Source of the DNA: Thecamonas trahens ATCC 50062
Taxonomy: Eukaryota; Apusozoa; Apusomonadida; Apusomonadidae
Direction: 5' to 3'
DNA length: 64,000 bases
NCBI RefSeq assembly: GCF_000142905.1
Contig: NW_013657654.1
Location: forward strand, 1 to 64,000
A program made the position numbers and the translations under genes. Every line of letters starts with the position of its first letter. Position 1 is the first letter of the stretch. Positions 31,801-41,074 of this stretch are shown in pieces. The notes below the pieces were generated by a model, which saw nothing but the letters and a program-made list of their open reading frames with translations, was not told where the DNA came from and did no database searches.

Positions 31801-32063
31801 CGACGGCGACGGTGACGGTGACGGCGACGGTGATGGGAGAGGCGGAGGCATCATCGGCGGCGGTGGTGACGCCGAAACAGCCTGGCCCAAAGCGACGGTG
31901 ATGGGAGAGGCGGAGGCATCATCGGCGGCGGTGGTGACGCCGAAACAGCCTGGCCCAAAACAGACATGGGCGTCATTCCAAGAAGGAGCGCGAGTGCGAC
32001 AAGGGTGGCCACCAGTGTGCAATGCCCAAAGCGGGTGAAGGGGGAGTTTTGGGAGGGAGTCAT
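28826..32063 (-). CDS. Secreted-end sushi/Cys-rich multi-pass receptor-like protein
   Basis: About 1,057 residues. The ATG at 32063 opens a signal peptide (hydrophobic core LVATLVALALLLGM). A Pro-rich stretch with a long Ser-Pro repeat follows, then two sushi/CCP-like modules (CPFLSFLNGDVTYPSG...; CDGLPADVAFIDSG...), a region with filamin-like phrases (LYTIAISFNDVDVPASPFPV) and ephrin-receptor/TNFR-like Cys-rich repeats (CTTCEASTYSEESNSEACAI). At least eight hydrophobic helices form the C-terminal half. Such receptors are common in free-living protists; the ligand is unknown. Two oddities occur. A 68-bp tandem duplication at the signal-peptide end must be spliced or removed to keep frame (31882-31946 fits a 65-nt GT-AG intron). 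Near 29538-29545 the frame shifts, as if one G were missing in WWEHLCFG. Confidence 0.65.
31709..31832 (+). repeat. Hexanucleotide (GGCGAC/GGTGAC)n repeat encoding (Ser-Pro)n
   Basis: About 20 units with synonymous GGCGAC/GGTGAC variation. On the minus strand it encodes alternating Ser-Pro between the signal peptide and the first sushi module, probably a stiff, possibly glycosylated stalk. The synonymous variation with constant protein suggests selection on the dipeptide rather than pure slippage. Confidence 0.9.
31824..31959 (+). repeat. 68-bp tandem duplication in the receptor gene
   Basis: Copies start at 31824 and 31892 and are almost identical. The 68-bp unit is not a multiple of three, so reading straight through destroys the frame. 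On the minus strand, a GT at 31946 and an AG at 31882-31883 lie one unit apart. Removing 31882-31946 (65 nt) restores the frame into the Ser-Pro repeat. Confidence 0.9.
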
Positions 32064-32895
32064 GGTGTGGGGGGGTGGGGAGGGAGAGGGGGGAGGGGGG
32101 AGGGGAGAAAGTGGAGTATGGCTTGGTTTTGCTTGGGTGTGTGGGAGGGGGGAGGGGAGGGGGGGGGTCGTTGCCTAAGGGTTGGAGTCGAAAAGGACGG
32201 AAGCTAACTTTTTTCGTTGTGAACAGTTTTTTTTGGAGAGGAAGGAGGAAGGCTAATGGTGTCGAGCTCGTAGCGTGTTGGGTAGGAGAGAGGGGAGGGA
32301 GGAGGGTGAGAGGGGGGGGGTCACAGACACGTATGAGAGTCAACACCTGCTACACCTGCGTGCGAGGGTTGTGGCAGCCGTATTTGGCAGAACGTAGCGT
32401 GTGTTATCTCAGGGAGACTGTGAGGCTCAGTTGATCCACGAAATACGGCCGATCGCACGACAACGTTTGTTTTGACAAACACAGCCACGACTACGACGCG
32501 ATCCGGCCTCCCTCCTCCCTCCCACCGCCCCTCATCACAGCCATGCCCAACAGATCCCAAAGGCCCGCATTGCACACGACTGTATCCTTCAACTTCAGGC
32601 CCTCCCGATTTCGCACACAACACCCATCAGCCCACGTCTACCCCCCACCGTCACCCTCCCCCTCCTCCCCCAACCGGCGCCCGACTGCAGGACGCAGCTC
32701 TCCTCCACCCCCCAACACCCAGATCAAGACCCTCCTCCAACCTGCTGCTGCCGTGCTGCGAGTCGCAATAGTCACAAGCCGCCGCACAACGCAAAAGCGA
32801 CAAGAACGTCTATACCATTCCAGCTGGAAAAAAACGCGTGCCGTTTGTACCAAGCCAAACCCCCCACACTCAGCTCCCCCCTGCCACTGGCGAGC
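32064..32895. other. Intergenic, divergent promoter region
   Basis: GGGA-rich DNA lies on the left (the receptor gene's leader) and CCT/CCA-rich DNA on the right (the prominin-like gene's leader). Short frames are Pro/Arg-rich without domains. No gene is supported. Confidence 0.55.
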
Positions 32896-34585
32896 ATGTG
32901 GAAGATCATTGCCATGGTAGCAGCCGTTGCCTTTCTCGCCAGCACGGCATCTGCCGAGAAGAACACGCTCGGCCCACGGTGGCTTGTCTTTTCCGGCGAC
33001 CGCCAGTTCTGTGGCCCCATTCCCCAGGTGGCCACCATGTCCATGGTCCAGCCGAAGCACATGACGTACGCCTGCCCCCCACCCCCCCCCTCCCCACCTT
33101 CCCCCCCTGGCACACTCACCCCCCCCCCCCTTCCTCCTGACACAGCCCTCCGTGCAAGCCCGGCAAGTATCACTCTGCACTGGCCAAGGTCTTCATCATG
33201 CCGCTGCTTGTGGTCATCGGTGTCGTTCTTTGTGGCTGTGGTTTCTGCGTCAAGGCCTGCTGCCTCTCGTCGCCATCATCGGCGTCTGCGTCTGCAAATG
33301 GATCGCGTGGTGGCGTGCCTGGTGTCGGCTTTGCCTCGACCAACTCGTCGCTGAGCAAGGCTGCTGGTGATGGACGTGGCGACTACGGTGCGCTGCCGGC
33401 ATCGGCGTCGAATGGGGTCTCGGTCAACGCGCTCTACGCCCGCCGCAACGGGTCGCCACCGGTCATTGCCATTGTGGCGGCGGTGGGCGTGGTGGTGGCT
33501 ATGGCGGTGGCGGTGGCCGGTGGCGACGAGGTGCGGACGCTGACGTATGGCGCGCGACAGCTGTTCCTAGACAACCTCGACTACACTTCGACGACACTGC
33601 ACGAGGCCATGGCAGGCCTGCGGAGCATGGGCGCGCTCAAGCCTGGGCGCCGCAGTCTGCGGCGGCAGTCGCGGCGCTCTCGTCGTACTCATCGGGCACG
33701 CACAAGATCGCCGACTCGCTGGCTTCACTCGACTCGCTCCGCGCCGCTTTTCTCATCATCACCGCCGTGTTTGTCACGCTGGCTGTTGTGGGCGGGCTCG
33801 CGGTCCACGCCCTCAACTGGCGGCGGCTCTCGCTCGGGCTGGCCATTGTGGGCATTGTGGCGCTGGCGTGCGTGTGGGGCAACTTTATGGTGTACGTGAC
33901 GGCGGCAAACGTGATCTCGGACATGTGCCGGACCATCAACGGTTGCCACTTTTGCTACGAGAGCGGCGGGAGCAACTGCGGGTCGACCGTGTGTGCGGTG
34001 CCGTTCTTCGAGACACTGTCCGCGTGCCCGGCGTCGGCGCAGAACCGGTTCCAGTCTCTGACCGCGGTGGCTGCCTCGGCCACCAAGGGCAAGGCCGACG
34101 ACGTCTGCGCCGCGCTCGACAAGCTGTGTCCAGACGGAGCGTCGTGCGCGCGGACCTCGGGCGACTGCACAGCGTCTGCACTCGGCTCTGGCCTCTCGGC
34201 GCTGGTTTGCGACGGCCCGACGTGCTTCCCAGTCTCTACGGTGGCGGCCAACGCGACGGGAAATCCGGCGTTCTTTGCCCGCGTCGACGATGCCGAGGCC
34301 GTCATGACCGCCTTTGCTGCCTTTGGCACCGCCAACTCCTACCAGCTCGGCCTCACCTCGCTCGACTGCGGGAGCAACAACGCGTTCATCGAGCGCGCCC
34401 CGGGCGGGACCTACGACTCGCTGCAAAAGTTCCTCTGCCCGCGCATTGTTCACCCGGTCAACCCGCCGCAGCATACGTTCTCGGTCACCGCCGGCGGCCT
34501 CCTCGCCGCTGGCCTCATCTTTCCGCTCTACGTCGTGTGGCTTGTCCGTGCCCATCACGCCGCCACCAGGCGGCAGGCCGAGTAA
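32896..34585 (+). CDS. Prominin/tweety-like five-transmembrane protein
   Basis: About 536 residues. ATG at 32896, signal peptide (KIIAMVAAVAFLASTASA), an 80-nt GT-AG intron (33066-33145, C-rich) joined in phase 2. Five helices follow: VFIMPLLVVIGVVLCGCGFC, PPVIAIVAAVGVVVAMAVAV, FLIITAVFVTLAVVGGLAV, LGLAIVGIVALACVWGNFMV and GGLLAAGLIFPLYVVWLV. Two extracellular loops are present: one helical (33530-33740) and one rich in Cys (about 33930-34440). A Cys cluster (CGCGFCVKACC) directly after helix 1, together with this topology, matches prominins and tweety-family proteins, which shape membrane protrusions. Sequence similarity is low, so the family is tentative. The frame shifts at the GGG 33645-33647, as if one G were missing. 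Confidence 0.55.
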
Positions 34586-34622
34586 AAGCCAAGCGCAAGC
34601 GCAAGCGCTAGCAAGCGGTGGC

Positions 34623-36452
34623 CTAAGACTGGTGCGATGGCGCCAGCTGAGTAGCAGCCATGAGGAGGGCGGTGGGACAGTTGGGGTACCGGCGGAGAGC
34701 GTTGACAACCTGATCCGGGGTCAGCATGAGCTGGTTCATGCGGTACTCCTTGGCGGTCTGGGTCCGAGAGACAGTGACCTCGTTGAGCTGCAGTGATGAG
34801 ACGTCGCCAAGGAGGCCAAAGCCAAAGCCGCCGCGCTTGGAGACCTGGTACTTGCGGTGGAGCGTCGAGTAGTCGTCGGATGACATGCCACCCTGGCCAG
34901 ACTCAAACTCGGACGACTGGGCGACGAGCTGGAGCGCCTCGAGGTGCTCAAAGGCCTTGAGCGCGACCTTGCGGGCGCAAAAATGGACCGAGGCAAACGA
35001 GCCCTGCGCGAGCTTGCGGTACTCGTCGTAGATCATCTCAAAGTTGGCGGCGTACATGCCACGCTCCCACATCTGCTTCATGGCAACGAGGAGCCAGAGC
35101 TCGAGGATCGAGAGCCCGCGGAGCATGTTCTCGCGTGCGTCGACAAAGAGCGCCTTGCTCGCGGCAGTGATTGCCGCCAGGGAGAGCCATGGCGCGTCGC
35201 GGCTCGTGTACGCCACCGCCACATTGAACCAGTCGATGAATGAGAGGACCTCGGTGCAGATGTCGTAGCGGAGCCGCAGCGTGTCGAGAAACGAGTCGGT
35301 GGCAAAGAGGGCGTCGGTGGCGGCGGCCCAGGCGGCGACGCGCTCAGTGCCGAGCGCAGCCACCAGCGGAGCCGCGAGCGGCGCGTTGGGGCACGGCGGC
35401 GTGATGCGCTCGCGAAGGACGGCAAGGAGCTGCGAGAACGAGTCGAGCGAGAAAAAGTCGAGCCGCCGGTGCATGAACCGAGAGCGGACCCGCTTCTCCA
35501 GCAGCTCGATGGCGTCGAGCCGCGCTGTGAGGCCGACAACAACAAGGCCGGTCGTGGCGTGCGAGACCATGTTGAGCAGGTTGTATAGCAGCGATTGCTG
35601 CGGATGGCCGGCAAAGAGGTCAAACTCGTCGAGGACAAAGACGAGGGCGCCGCGGTTGGCCCCGGTCAGCGTCTCGACCATGCCCACCACCGCGTCGAGA
35701 GCCTCGGCAAACGACGACGCCTTGGCAGCCTCCAAGTTCGCCACTTGGTTCGCCGTCAGCGTCCGAGTCCCAGCCTCGAGCTCCTCGCCGAGCGTCTTGC
35801 GGCGGCCGCGGGTTCCGCGGATCCGTGCCTCGGCCGGCACCTCCTTGGCCTTGGCCTTGGCGAGCACTACCCGCTCGAGCTCGGGATCGGCGGCAATGTC
35901 GTTCTCCACCGCCAGCATGTGGCGGGCCTCGGCCTCAGCGGCCAGCCCCTCCACACGCTCGATCTCGCGCAAGTTGTCGAGCGCCGCCACCACGCCGCCC
36001 TGCAGCTGCTCCACAATGGCGCGAAGCGCAAGCTGCGCGTTGCAGTGGACAAGGCCCGAGAGGCGGACAACCGTCAACTTGCCCGGATGTTCACCATCCA
36101 GCTCCGAGAGCACTCTGTCGAGCACCAGACTCTTCCCGCATCCCCGAAAGCCCATCATCAGCACAGAGTTGGCCTCGCCCGACTCGATCGAGGCCTCCAG
36201 AATGTCGTGCAGATCGCGCCGCTGCCGCTCCCATGCCTCTACTTCCACCGGAGCGTAGCCCTTGGACAGCGTGTGTCGGAGGTACTGCTGGATGACTCTC
36301 GCCGCCACGGCATCGTCCACCGTCGCCGTCTCGTCCTCCAGCTGTCGCGTCCGCTTGGTCGCCAAGCTGGGCGAGGACGGCCCTGGCCCAGCCGTGGACC
36401 CAGCCGCAGGACCCGAGTTTGTGGTACGCCTCCGCTTGCGGGTTCCCGACAT
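34623..36452 (-). CDS. ORC4: Origin recognition complex subunit 4
   Basis: ORC4 is an AAA+ subunit of the complex that marks replication origins and loads MCM in the nucleus. The 609-residue protein starts at ATG 36452 with a basic, probably disordered nuclear N-terminus (MSGTRKRRRTT). Walker A GFRGCGKS is at about 100-106 and Walker B FVLDEFDLF at about 272-280. The sensor region includes VVVGLTARLDAIELLEKRV and RFMHRRLDFFSL, and a winged-helix C-terminus ends the protein. It is longer than typical ORC4 (about 430-480), mainly through a charged ~70-residue insert between Walker A and B (EVPAEARIRGTRGRRK region) and the N-terminal extension. Single exon, no frame break. It converges on the prominin-like gene (37 bp between stops). 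Confidence 0.9.
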   Translation of the reverse strand: MSGTRKRRRTTNSGPAAGSTAGPGPSSPSLATKRTRQLEDETATVDDAVAARVIQQYLRHTLSKGYAPVEVEAWERQRRDLHDILEASIESGEANSVLMMGFRGCGKSLVLDRVLSELDGEHPGKLTVVRLSGLVHCNAQLALRAIVEQLQGGVVAALDNLREIERVEGLAAEAEARHMLAVENDIAADPELERVVLAKAKAKEVPAEARIRGTRGRRKTLGEELEAGTRTLTANQVANLEAAKASSFAEALDAVVGMVETLTGANRGALVFVLDEFDLFAGHPQQSLLYNLLNMVSHATTGLVVVGLTARLDAIELLEKRVRSRFMHRRLDFFSLDSFSQLLAVLRERITPPCPNAPLAAPLVAALGTERVAAWAAATDALFATDSFLDTLRLRYDICTEVLSFIDWFNVAVAYTSRDAPWLSLAAITAASKALFVDARENMLRGLSILELWLLVAMKQMWERGMYAANFEMIYDEYRKLAQGSFASVHFCARKVALKAFEHLEALQLVAQSSEFESGQGGMSSDDYSTLHRKYQVSKRGGFGFGLLGDVSSLQLNEVTVSRTQTAKEYRMNQLMLTPDQVVNALRRYPNCPTALLMAATQLAPSHQS

Positions 36453-36466
36453 GTATTTGAACGTGT

Positions 36467-36468
<2 letters not shown>

Positions 36469-36517
<49 letters not shown>
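36469..36517 (+). repeat. (GT)n microsatellite upstream of ORC4
   Basis: About 24 GT units lie 17 bp upstream of the ORC4 start codon. Three genes in this window (the TIR fusion, ORC4 and the TOR intron) have TG/CA tracts at or near their 5' ends. Confidence 0.95.
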
Positions 36518-36519
<2 letters not shown>

Positions 36520-36761
36520 GGACAAGGGAGGGGGTGGCTGAGCTAAGTGCAGTGTGGGCTTGGTTGGCGGGGGAGGGGGAGGGGGGGGTTTGGGGGAGGA
36601 GTGTTGGGGGAGGAGTGGTTGGGGAGGGTGCGATGCGAGATGGATGCTGTGGGGAGGATGTGAGGTACTTCCACATGACACATAATTACACATACACATG
36701 TATGTGGATATACATATGAGTGTGTGGTTGTGCGTGTGGTTGTACATGCATACGGGGATCT

Positions 36762-37216
36762 TCATTGGGCGGCGGCAGCGGCGGCCTCGGCCTCGGCCTT
36801 GGCTTGCTCAAAGGGAGAGGCGATCTGCTCAGCGCCAGACTCGGGCGAGACGACGGTGATGGTCGGGCCACGGCAGACAAGGGTCCCGAGCTCGCGGCTC
36901 TCGCCTGAGAGCACAGCCGGGTTCAGCGGGTTCCGCAGCATCTCCACAGCGTTCTCCAGCGTCAGGTTGAGCAGCTGATCGTATCCCTTCAGCACGCCCA
37001 CCACTACACATCCAGCACCATCCACCACCCCATCATCCCATCACCCCATCCGCACCAGTCCAATCGCGTGTCCACATGAGTATGTACTCTCTCCCTTCAT
37101 CCCCCCCTCCCCTCTCCCCCCTCGCCCGCATCTCACGTACCCTCGCGTCCGCCAGTGAACTTGACCCGGACCGACGAGCCCAGCAGCGGCTCCATATCCA
37201 TGACCGACGTCTTGCT
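36762..37216 (-). CDS. LSM7: LSm7, U6 snRNA / mRNA decay Sm-like protein
   Basis: LSm7 is a subunit of the LSm1-7 (mRNA decapping) and LSm2-8 (U6 snRNA) rings. Exon 37216-37141 encodes the Sm1 start (SSVRVKFTGGRE). A 137-nt intron (37004-37140) is followed by exon 37003-36762 with VVGVLKGYDQLLNLTLENAV and the Sm2 motif LGTLVCRGPTITVVSP. Both junctions keep phase. An in-frame ATG at 37201 gives a 100-residue protein of normal size. However, AG|AGCAAG at 37216 looks like a 3' splice site, so a short upstream exon may supply the real start, as in homologues with a longer N-terminus. The C-terminus is Ala/Glu-rich. Confidence 0.88.
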
Positions 37217-37677
37217 CTGAGTACCACCAGTTCCAGTCAATGTCAGTAAGTATGGTGACCTCGCATGCTCCCTCTCCTTTCCTGCCCCCCCCCCCCCCCC
37301 CCTCCCCCTTCACGCCCTTTCCCTCCACACCCTCCCCTCCTGACCCCTTTCCCCTCACCCCCCTCCGCCCTCGCTTGGCCATGCCCATGTACGCCCCTCC
37401 CTCCCCCCTCCCCCCCCATCCTACCCCATCCCTCCCTACCCCACATACCATGCTCTCTGTGTGTGCTGTAGTCGGATGTCCCCCCTCTCCCCACCCCCAT
37501 CCCCACCCCGACCCCCCCACTCCTTCCGATCGTGATCACGATCACGATCACGATCGCCACCACATTCGACGACCCCTCCCGATCACAAGCGCACAGCCTC
37601 CACAGGACAGCCAGCCAGCCACGGCGTTGACGAAAAAGGTCGTGCTTCGACACCGCTCTCTCACACACCCATCAACC
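37217..37677. other. Intergenic, divergent LSM7/WDR92 promoter region
   Basis: Contains a C-run (37287-37302), CCCT-rich DNA and a short (GATCAC)n array at 37528-37555. It probably also holds the first LSM7 exon on the minus strand, which I could not place. No other gene is seen. Confidence 0.5.
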
Positions 37678-38754
37678 ATGGCTGCGGCATCCGACACGCC
37701 GCAAATTCTGACCCACATTGCACACTCTGTCACGTATACGGTGTTCGATACCAAGTGGGTGCCGCGGTCGGCGCGGGCTGTGGGGGTGGGACAGACCGCG
37801 CGGGGGCGAGGCATCATCCAGGTCTACTCGCTGGGCAAGAAGGGGACGCTCCAGGTGGAGGCCGAGACCGGCAAGGCTGCAGGCTTCAAGTGCGCGACCT
37901 TTGCAGCGTCTGCGCTGGAGGACAGGTTTCTGGCTACAGGCGACTTCTCCGGCCGCCTCGCGGTGTGGGACCTCGACCACCCAGAGCTCCCTGTCTACGC
38001 TGCGAGCGCCCACGACGGCATTGTCAACGCCATCGATGGTATCGGCGGCGTGCTGGGCGCCGGTGCGCCCGAGATTGTCACCGGCGGTCGCGACGGCGTA
38101 GCCAAGGTCTGGGACACGCGTCAGAAGAACGAGCCAGTGCTTGCCCTCAAACCAGCCGCAGGAAGCGATACCCGCGATTGCTGGGCCGTCGCCTTTGGCA
38201 ACGCGTACTCGGACGAAGAGCGGACGGTGGTGACCGGCTACGACAACGGCGACGTCAAAATGTTCGATCTGCGCATGTCCAAGCTGGTGTGGGAGACAAA
38301 CGTGGCCAACGGCGTCTGCCATCTCGCCTTTGACCGCCCAGACATCGAGATGAACAAGCTGTACGTCTCGACGCTCGAGTCCAAGCTCCGGGTCTACGAC
38401 ATGCGCACCTTTTCGGAGGACCTGGGCTATGCCCACGTCACCCACGCCGACTCGGACTGCACCGTCTGGCGCTCCGCCCCGCTCCCGCAGGACCGCGATG
38501 TGTTTATGGCCGCCTACGGCAACGGCTCGCTCTCACTCTGCAAGTACAAGTACCCAGACAAGCGGTCCGAGACCGACGCCCAGGGCAAGCCTGTTGGCGT
38601 CGCCGGCTCGGTCATCCCGCTCGCCTCGGCCTCCATCTCCACGCAGCCCATCCACTGCTTCGACTGGTCCGCCGACAAGCGCGGCCTCTGCGTCTTTGGC
38701 TCGTTTGACCAGTGCATCCGCGTCGGCATCGTCACCCGTCTGGAAGTTGTTTAG
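37678..38754 (+). CDS. DNAAF10: WDR92/Monad (DNAAF10), dynein-arm assembly WD40 protein
   Basis: WDR92 works with the R2TP/prefoldin-like chaperone complex in cytoplasmic preassembly of axonemal dyneins. The 358-residue, single-exon protein matches the family across its length: PQILTHIAHSVTYTVFDTKW at the start, then IIQVYSLG, FLATGDFSGRLAVWDL, NAIDGIGG, APEIVTGGRDGVAKVWDTRQ, RDCWAVAFGNAY and STQPIHCFDWSADKRGLCVF near the end. These blades form one seven-bladed propeller. ATG 37678 gives exactly the usual length. Its presence implies a motile cilium or flagellum. Confidence 0.93.
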   Translation: MAAASDTPQILTHIAHSVTYTVFDTKWVPRSARAVGVGQTARGRGIIQVYSLGKKGTLQVEAETGKAAGFKCATFAASALEDRFLATGDFSGRLAVWDLDHPELPVYAASAHDGIVNAIDGIGGVLGAGAPEIVTGGRDGVAKVWDTRQKNEPVLALKPAAGSDTRDCWAVAFGNAYSDEERTVVTGYDNGDVKMFDLRMSKLVWETNVANGVCHLAFDRPDIEMNKLYVSTLESKLRVYDMRTFSEDLGYAHVTHADSDCTVWRSAPLPQDRDVFMAAYGNGSLSLCKYKYPDKRSETDAQGKPVGVAGSVIPLASASISTQPIHCFDWSADKRGLCVFGSFDQCIRVGIVTRLEVV

Positions 38755-38950
38755 CCCCAGCCGATCGCCGCCTACCATTATGCCCCCTCTACTGCCAGCC
38801 AGGCTGCCCACCCAACAATTATCATGCCACTACCAGCCCTTCCTCCTCCGCCCCGCCCCAAATCGGGCTAACCTTCTATTCCGGCCACCCCCACCCCCCC
38901 ACCTCCCCGCCACCTCACTTCCCCTCCCCACCCCCCCCACTGCCAAGCGA

Positions 38951-39943
38951 ATGGGCCAATCTGCGTCCAAGGACACGCAACAGTACCGCGAGGGGTATCC
39001 GGGACTGCAGGACGATCCGAGCGAGAAGAGCAACGCCGAGTTCTACCTCAACCTCCGAGCCAGTGAGCCATCCGGCGATACCATTGAGAACATCCACAAG
39101 CAATGGTGGGGCAACTACGAGCTGCTTGAGCGCCATCATGGCTACATTCAATGGCTCTTCCCCATTCGTGAACAAGGTCTCAATCATCGTGCTCATCGTC
39201 TGCATCTTCATGAAATCGCTACCATCAAAGCCGATCCTGTGGCTCTCGCCAGACTCATCACCTCGTACAAGATGATGCTCGACTTTTACGGCATGGTCCT
39301 CCTGGACGAGTCCACAGGTGCTATCGGCCGCAAGGATGACAACTACCGCGCTCGTTACGCCCATCTCAACTCCTCCTATCACAACTACCTCCGCATCACG
39401 CGCATTCTCAAGTCGCTCGGCGAGTTTGGGTTTGAGCACTACAAAGCTCCCTTTGTTCGCCATGTCATGACAGAGATCTTTGTCCACAAGAACCTCATCC
39501 GTGCCCGCGACTCGTGCATCAACTACTGGGCGCCCGTCATCCGCGACGATGCCGCCCGTGACGCACTCGAGGGCGAGCTGGCCGCCTTTGTCAAGTCCCA
39601 GCCCGTCGCCCGCTATGATCCCTACGCCCGCTACCGCGCTGCCGCCGCTGCCTATGCAGCCTCTCATCCGAGCGACGACGACAGCGACGACGACGATGAG
39701 AACGGCAATGGTGGCCAAGCCGAGCTCGAAGACGATTCGTACGAGTGGTCGTCGACCGAGGGTATCGACGACGAGGCTCCTGTCGGCTCCTCTCTCACCC
39801 CACCGCTGCATCTGCCTCTGCCGCCGCCGCCGCCTCCGCCGCCACCACCACCGGCGCCGCCGCCGCCTCCGCCTCGGTTCCCTCCCCGATGGAGACCGAA
39901 GACGATGTCACCACTGCCTGAAACTAAACCTACTTATCTCTGA
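38951..39943 (+). CDS. OGFr-domain protein, predicted N-myristoylated
   Basis: The opioid growth factor receptor N-terminal (OGFr_N) domain spans about 50-190: NYELLERHHGYIQWLFPIRE, then LITSYKMMLDFYGMVL, then YLRITRILKSLGEFGFEHYK. The role of this domain outside animals is unknown. The protein begins MGQSASKD, a good N-myristoylation signal (Gly2, Ser6, Lys7) that would put it on membranes. An acidic Asp/Glu stretch follows. The frame as read ends in polyproline at 39943. From about 39790 the alternative frame gives Ala/Ser/Thr-rich sequence ending PMETEDDVTTA with a stop at 39919-39921. This would fit one missing base and looks more natural, so the C-terminus is uncertain. Confidence 0.8.
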   Translation: MGQSASKDTQQYREGYPGLQDDPSEKSNAEFYLNLRASEPSGDTIENIHKQWWGNYELLERHHGYIQWLFPIREQGLNHRAHRLHLHEIATIKADPVALARLITSYKMMLDFYGMVLLDESTGAIGRKDDNYRARYAHLNSSYHNYLRITRILKSLGEFGFEHYKAPFVRHVMTEIFVHKNLIRARDSCINYWAPVIRDDAARDALEGELAAFVKSQPVARYDPYARYRAAAAAYAASHPSDDDSDDDDENGNGGQAELEDDSYEWSSTEGIDDEAPVGSSLTPPLHLPLPPPPPPPPPPPAPPPPPPRFPPRWRPKTMSPLPETKPTYL

Positions 39944-39985
39944 CCATCTCTCTCTCTATCTCTCTCTCCCCCCACACACCGCACT

Positions 39986-41074
39986 ATGGCCGATCCCGCC
40001 ACCCGCCTCGCGGCCATCCGATCGATGCGGGCCAACTGGATGCGCGAGCGCGAGGCATCATCTATCCGCAACGACCTGTCATCGCCCACAGCAACCTCGG
40101 CGCCGTCTCCGACCGCAGCCGCCCCGACCCAGCCGCGATCACAGGCCGAACTCCTCGATGCCCTCACCGCCCGCATCTCCGCCAAACTCGAAGCCCGGCT
40201 CTCGATGAGCCACGCACCATCGCCATCGCGTGTTGATGCAGCTGCCAGCGGCGACAGGGTCGCCCGCCTCGCAGCTACGTCTGTCATCGAGCAGCTCTCG
40301 GCCGCGTGCGTGGTGTGCATGGAAGTGTACTCGATGACGACCGAGGCGCTCCGGCCGGTCCTCCTCGTCCCTTGTGGGCACACGCCGTTCTGCCATGGCT
40401 GCTTCCTCGCCTTCTCCAAGCGCTCGGCCCAGCACGTCTGTCCGCTCTGCCGTGCGCCCATCTCCTCGCAGACGCCCAACGTGGTCCTCGGCCAGATGAT
40501 GGACGCGCTCAAGACGGCCGAGCCGGCGACTGTGACCAGCAGCGCCAGCCTTGCGGGCGACTCTGCCGCAAACAGCTTGCCCGACCCTGCCTCGTGTGCA
40601 GCCGAGGAGGCCCACCTCGCCGCGCTGCTCGAGCCTACTGGCGCGAGTGTCGGCCGCCACGACCTCGCCCTCGCAGCCCGCTACCTCAAGGATCTGCGGT
40701 CCAACTCGCTCCGCCTCGACGTTCTCGCTGCTGAAGCGAGCCAGGCCCATGCCGACCACCGCCACTTTGTTGCCAAGGCCTCTGCGGGGGAACTGGTTGC
40801 GCATCACCTCGCCGACGAGCGCGGCGCGCTCTCGGCACGTATTGACGCCTTGCTCGCCGAGCGCGCTGCTCTCGACGCACAGATCGCGAGCCACAGCAGT
40901 AAGCTCACTGCCATCGCCCGCGAGGCCCAGCTGGCGGCCGACGAAGCCGCTCTCTTGGACGAGACCATCGCGGGCGTGAAGCGCCAGACAGCCAAGGCGC
41001 GTCTCCTACTCGACGGCCTTCTCCCACCCGGCATCGCGGCAGCTGCCACCTCTGGAGACTACATTCTTCAATAA
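39986..41074 (+). CDS. RING-finger E3 ubiquitin ligase with C-terminal coiled coil
   Basis: A 362-residue, single-exon protein. The RING finger (about 108-152) has C-x2-C (CVVCM), C-x-H (PCGH), C-x2-C (CHGC) and C-x2-C (CPLC) in the C3HC4 pattern, so E2-dependent ubiquitin transfer is expected. The N-terminal 100 residues are Ala/Ser/Pro-rich with a short basic helix (RLAAIRSMRANWMRERE). From about 200 on, long Ala/Glu/Leu helices (ERGALSARIDALLAERAAL) predict a coiled coil, as in RBCC-like ligases, but no B-box is seen. Its stop codon overlaps the 3' end of the opposing coiled-coil gene by a few bases. Confidence 0.8.
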   Translation: MADPATRLAAIRSMRANWMREREASSIRNDLSSPTATSAPSPTAAAPTQPRSQAELLDALTARISAKLEARLSMSHAPSPSRVDAAASGDRVARLAATSVIEQLSAACVVCMEVYSMTTEALRPVLLVPCGHTPFCHGCFLAFSKRSAQHVCPLCRAPISSQTPNVVLGQMMDALKTAEPATVTSSASLAGDSAANSLPDPASCAAEEAHLAALLEPTGASVGRHDLALAARYLKDLRSNSLRLDVLAAEASQAHADHRHFVAKASAGELVAHHLADERGALSARIDALLAERAALDAQIASHSSKLTAIAREAQLAADEAALLDETIAGVKRQTAKARLLLDGLLPPGIAAAATSGDYILQ

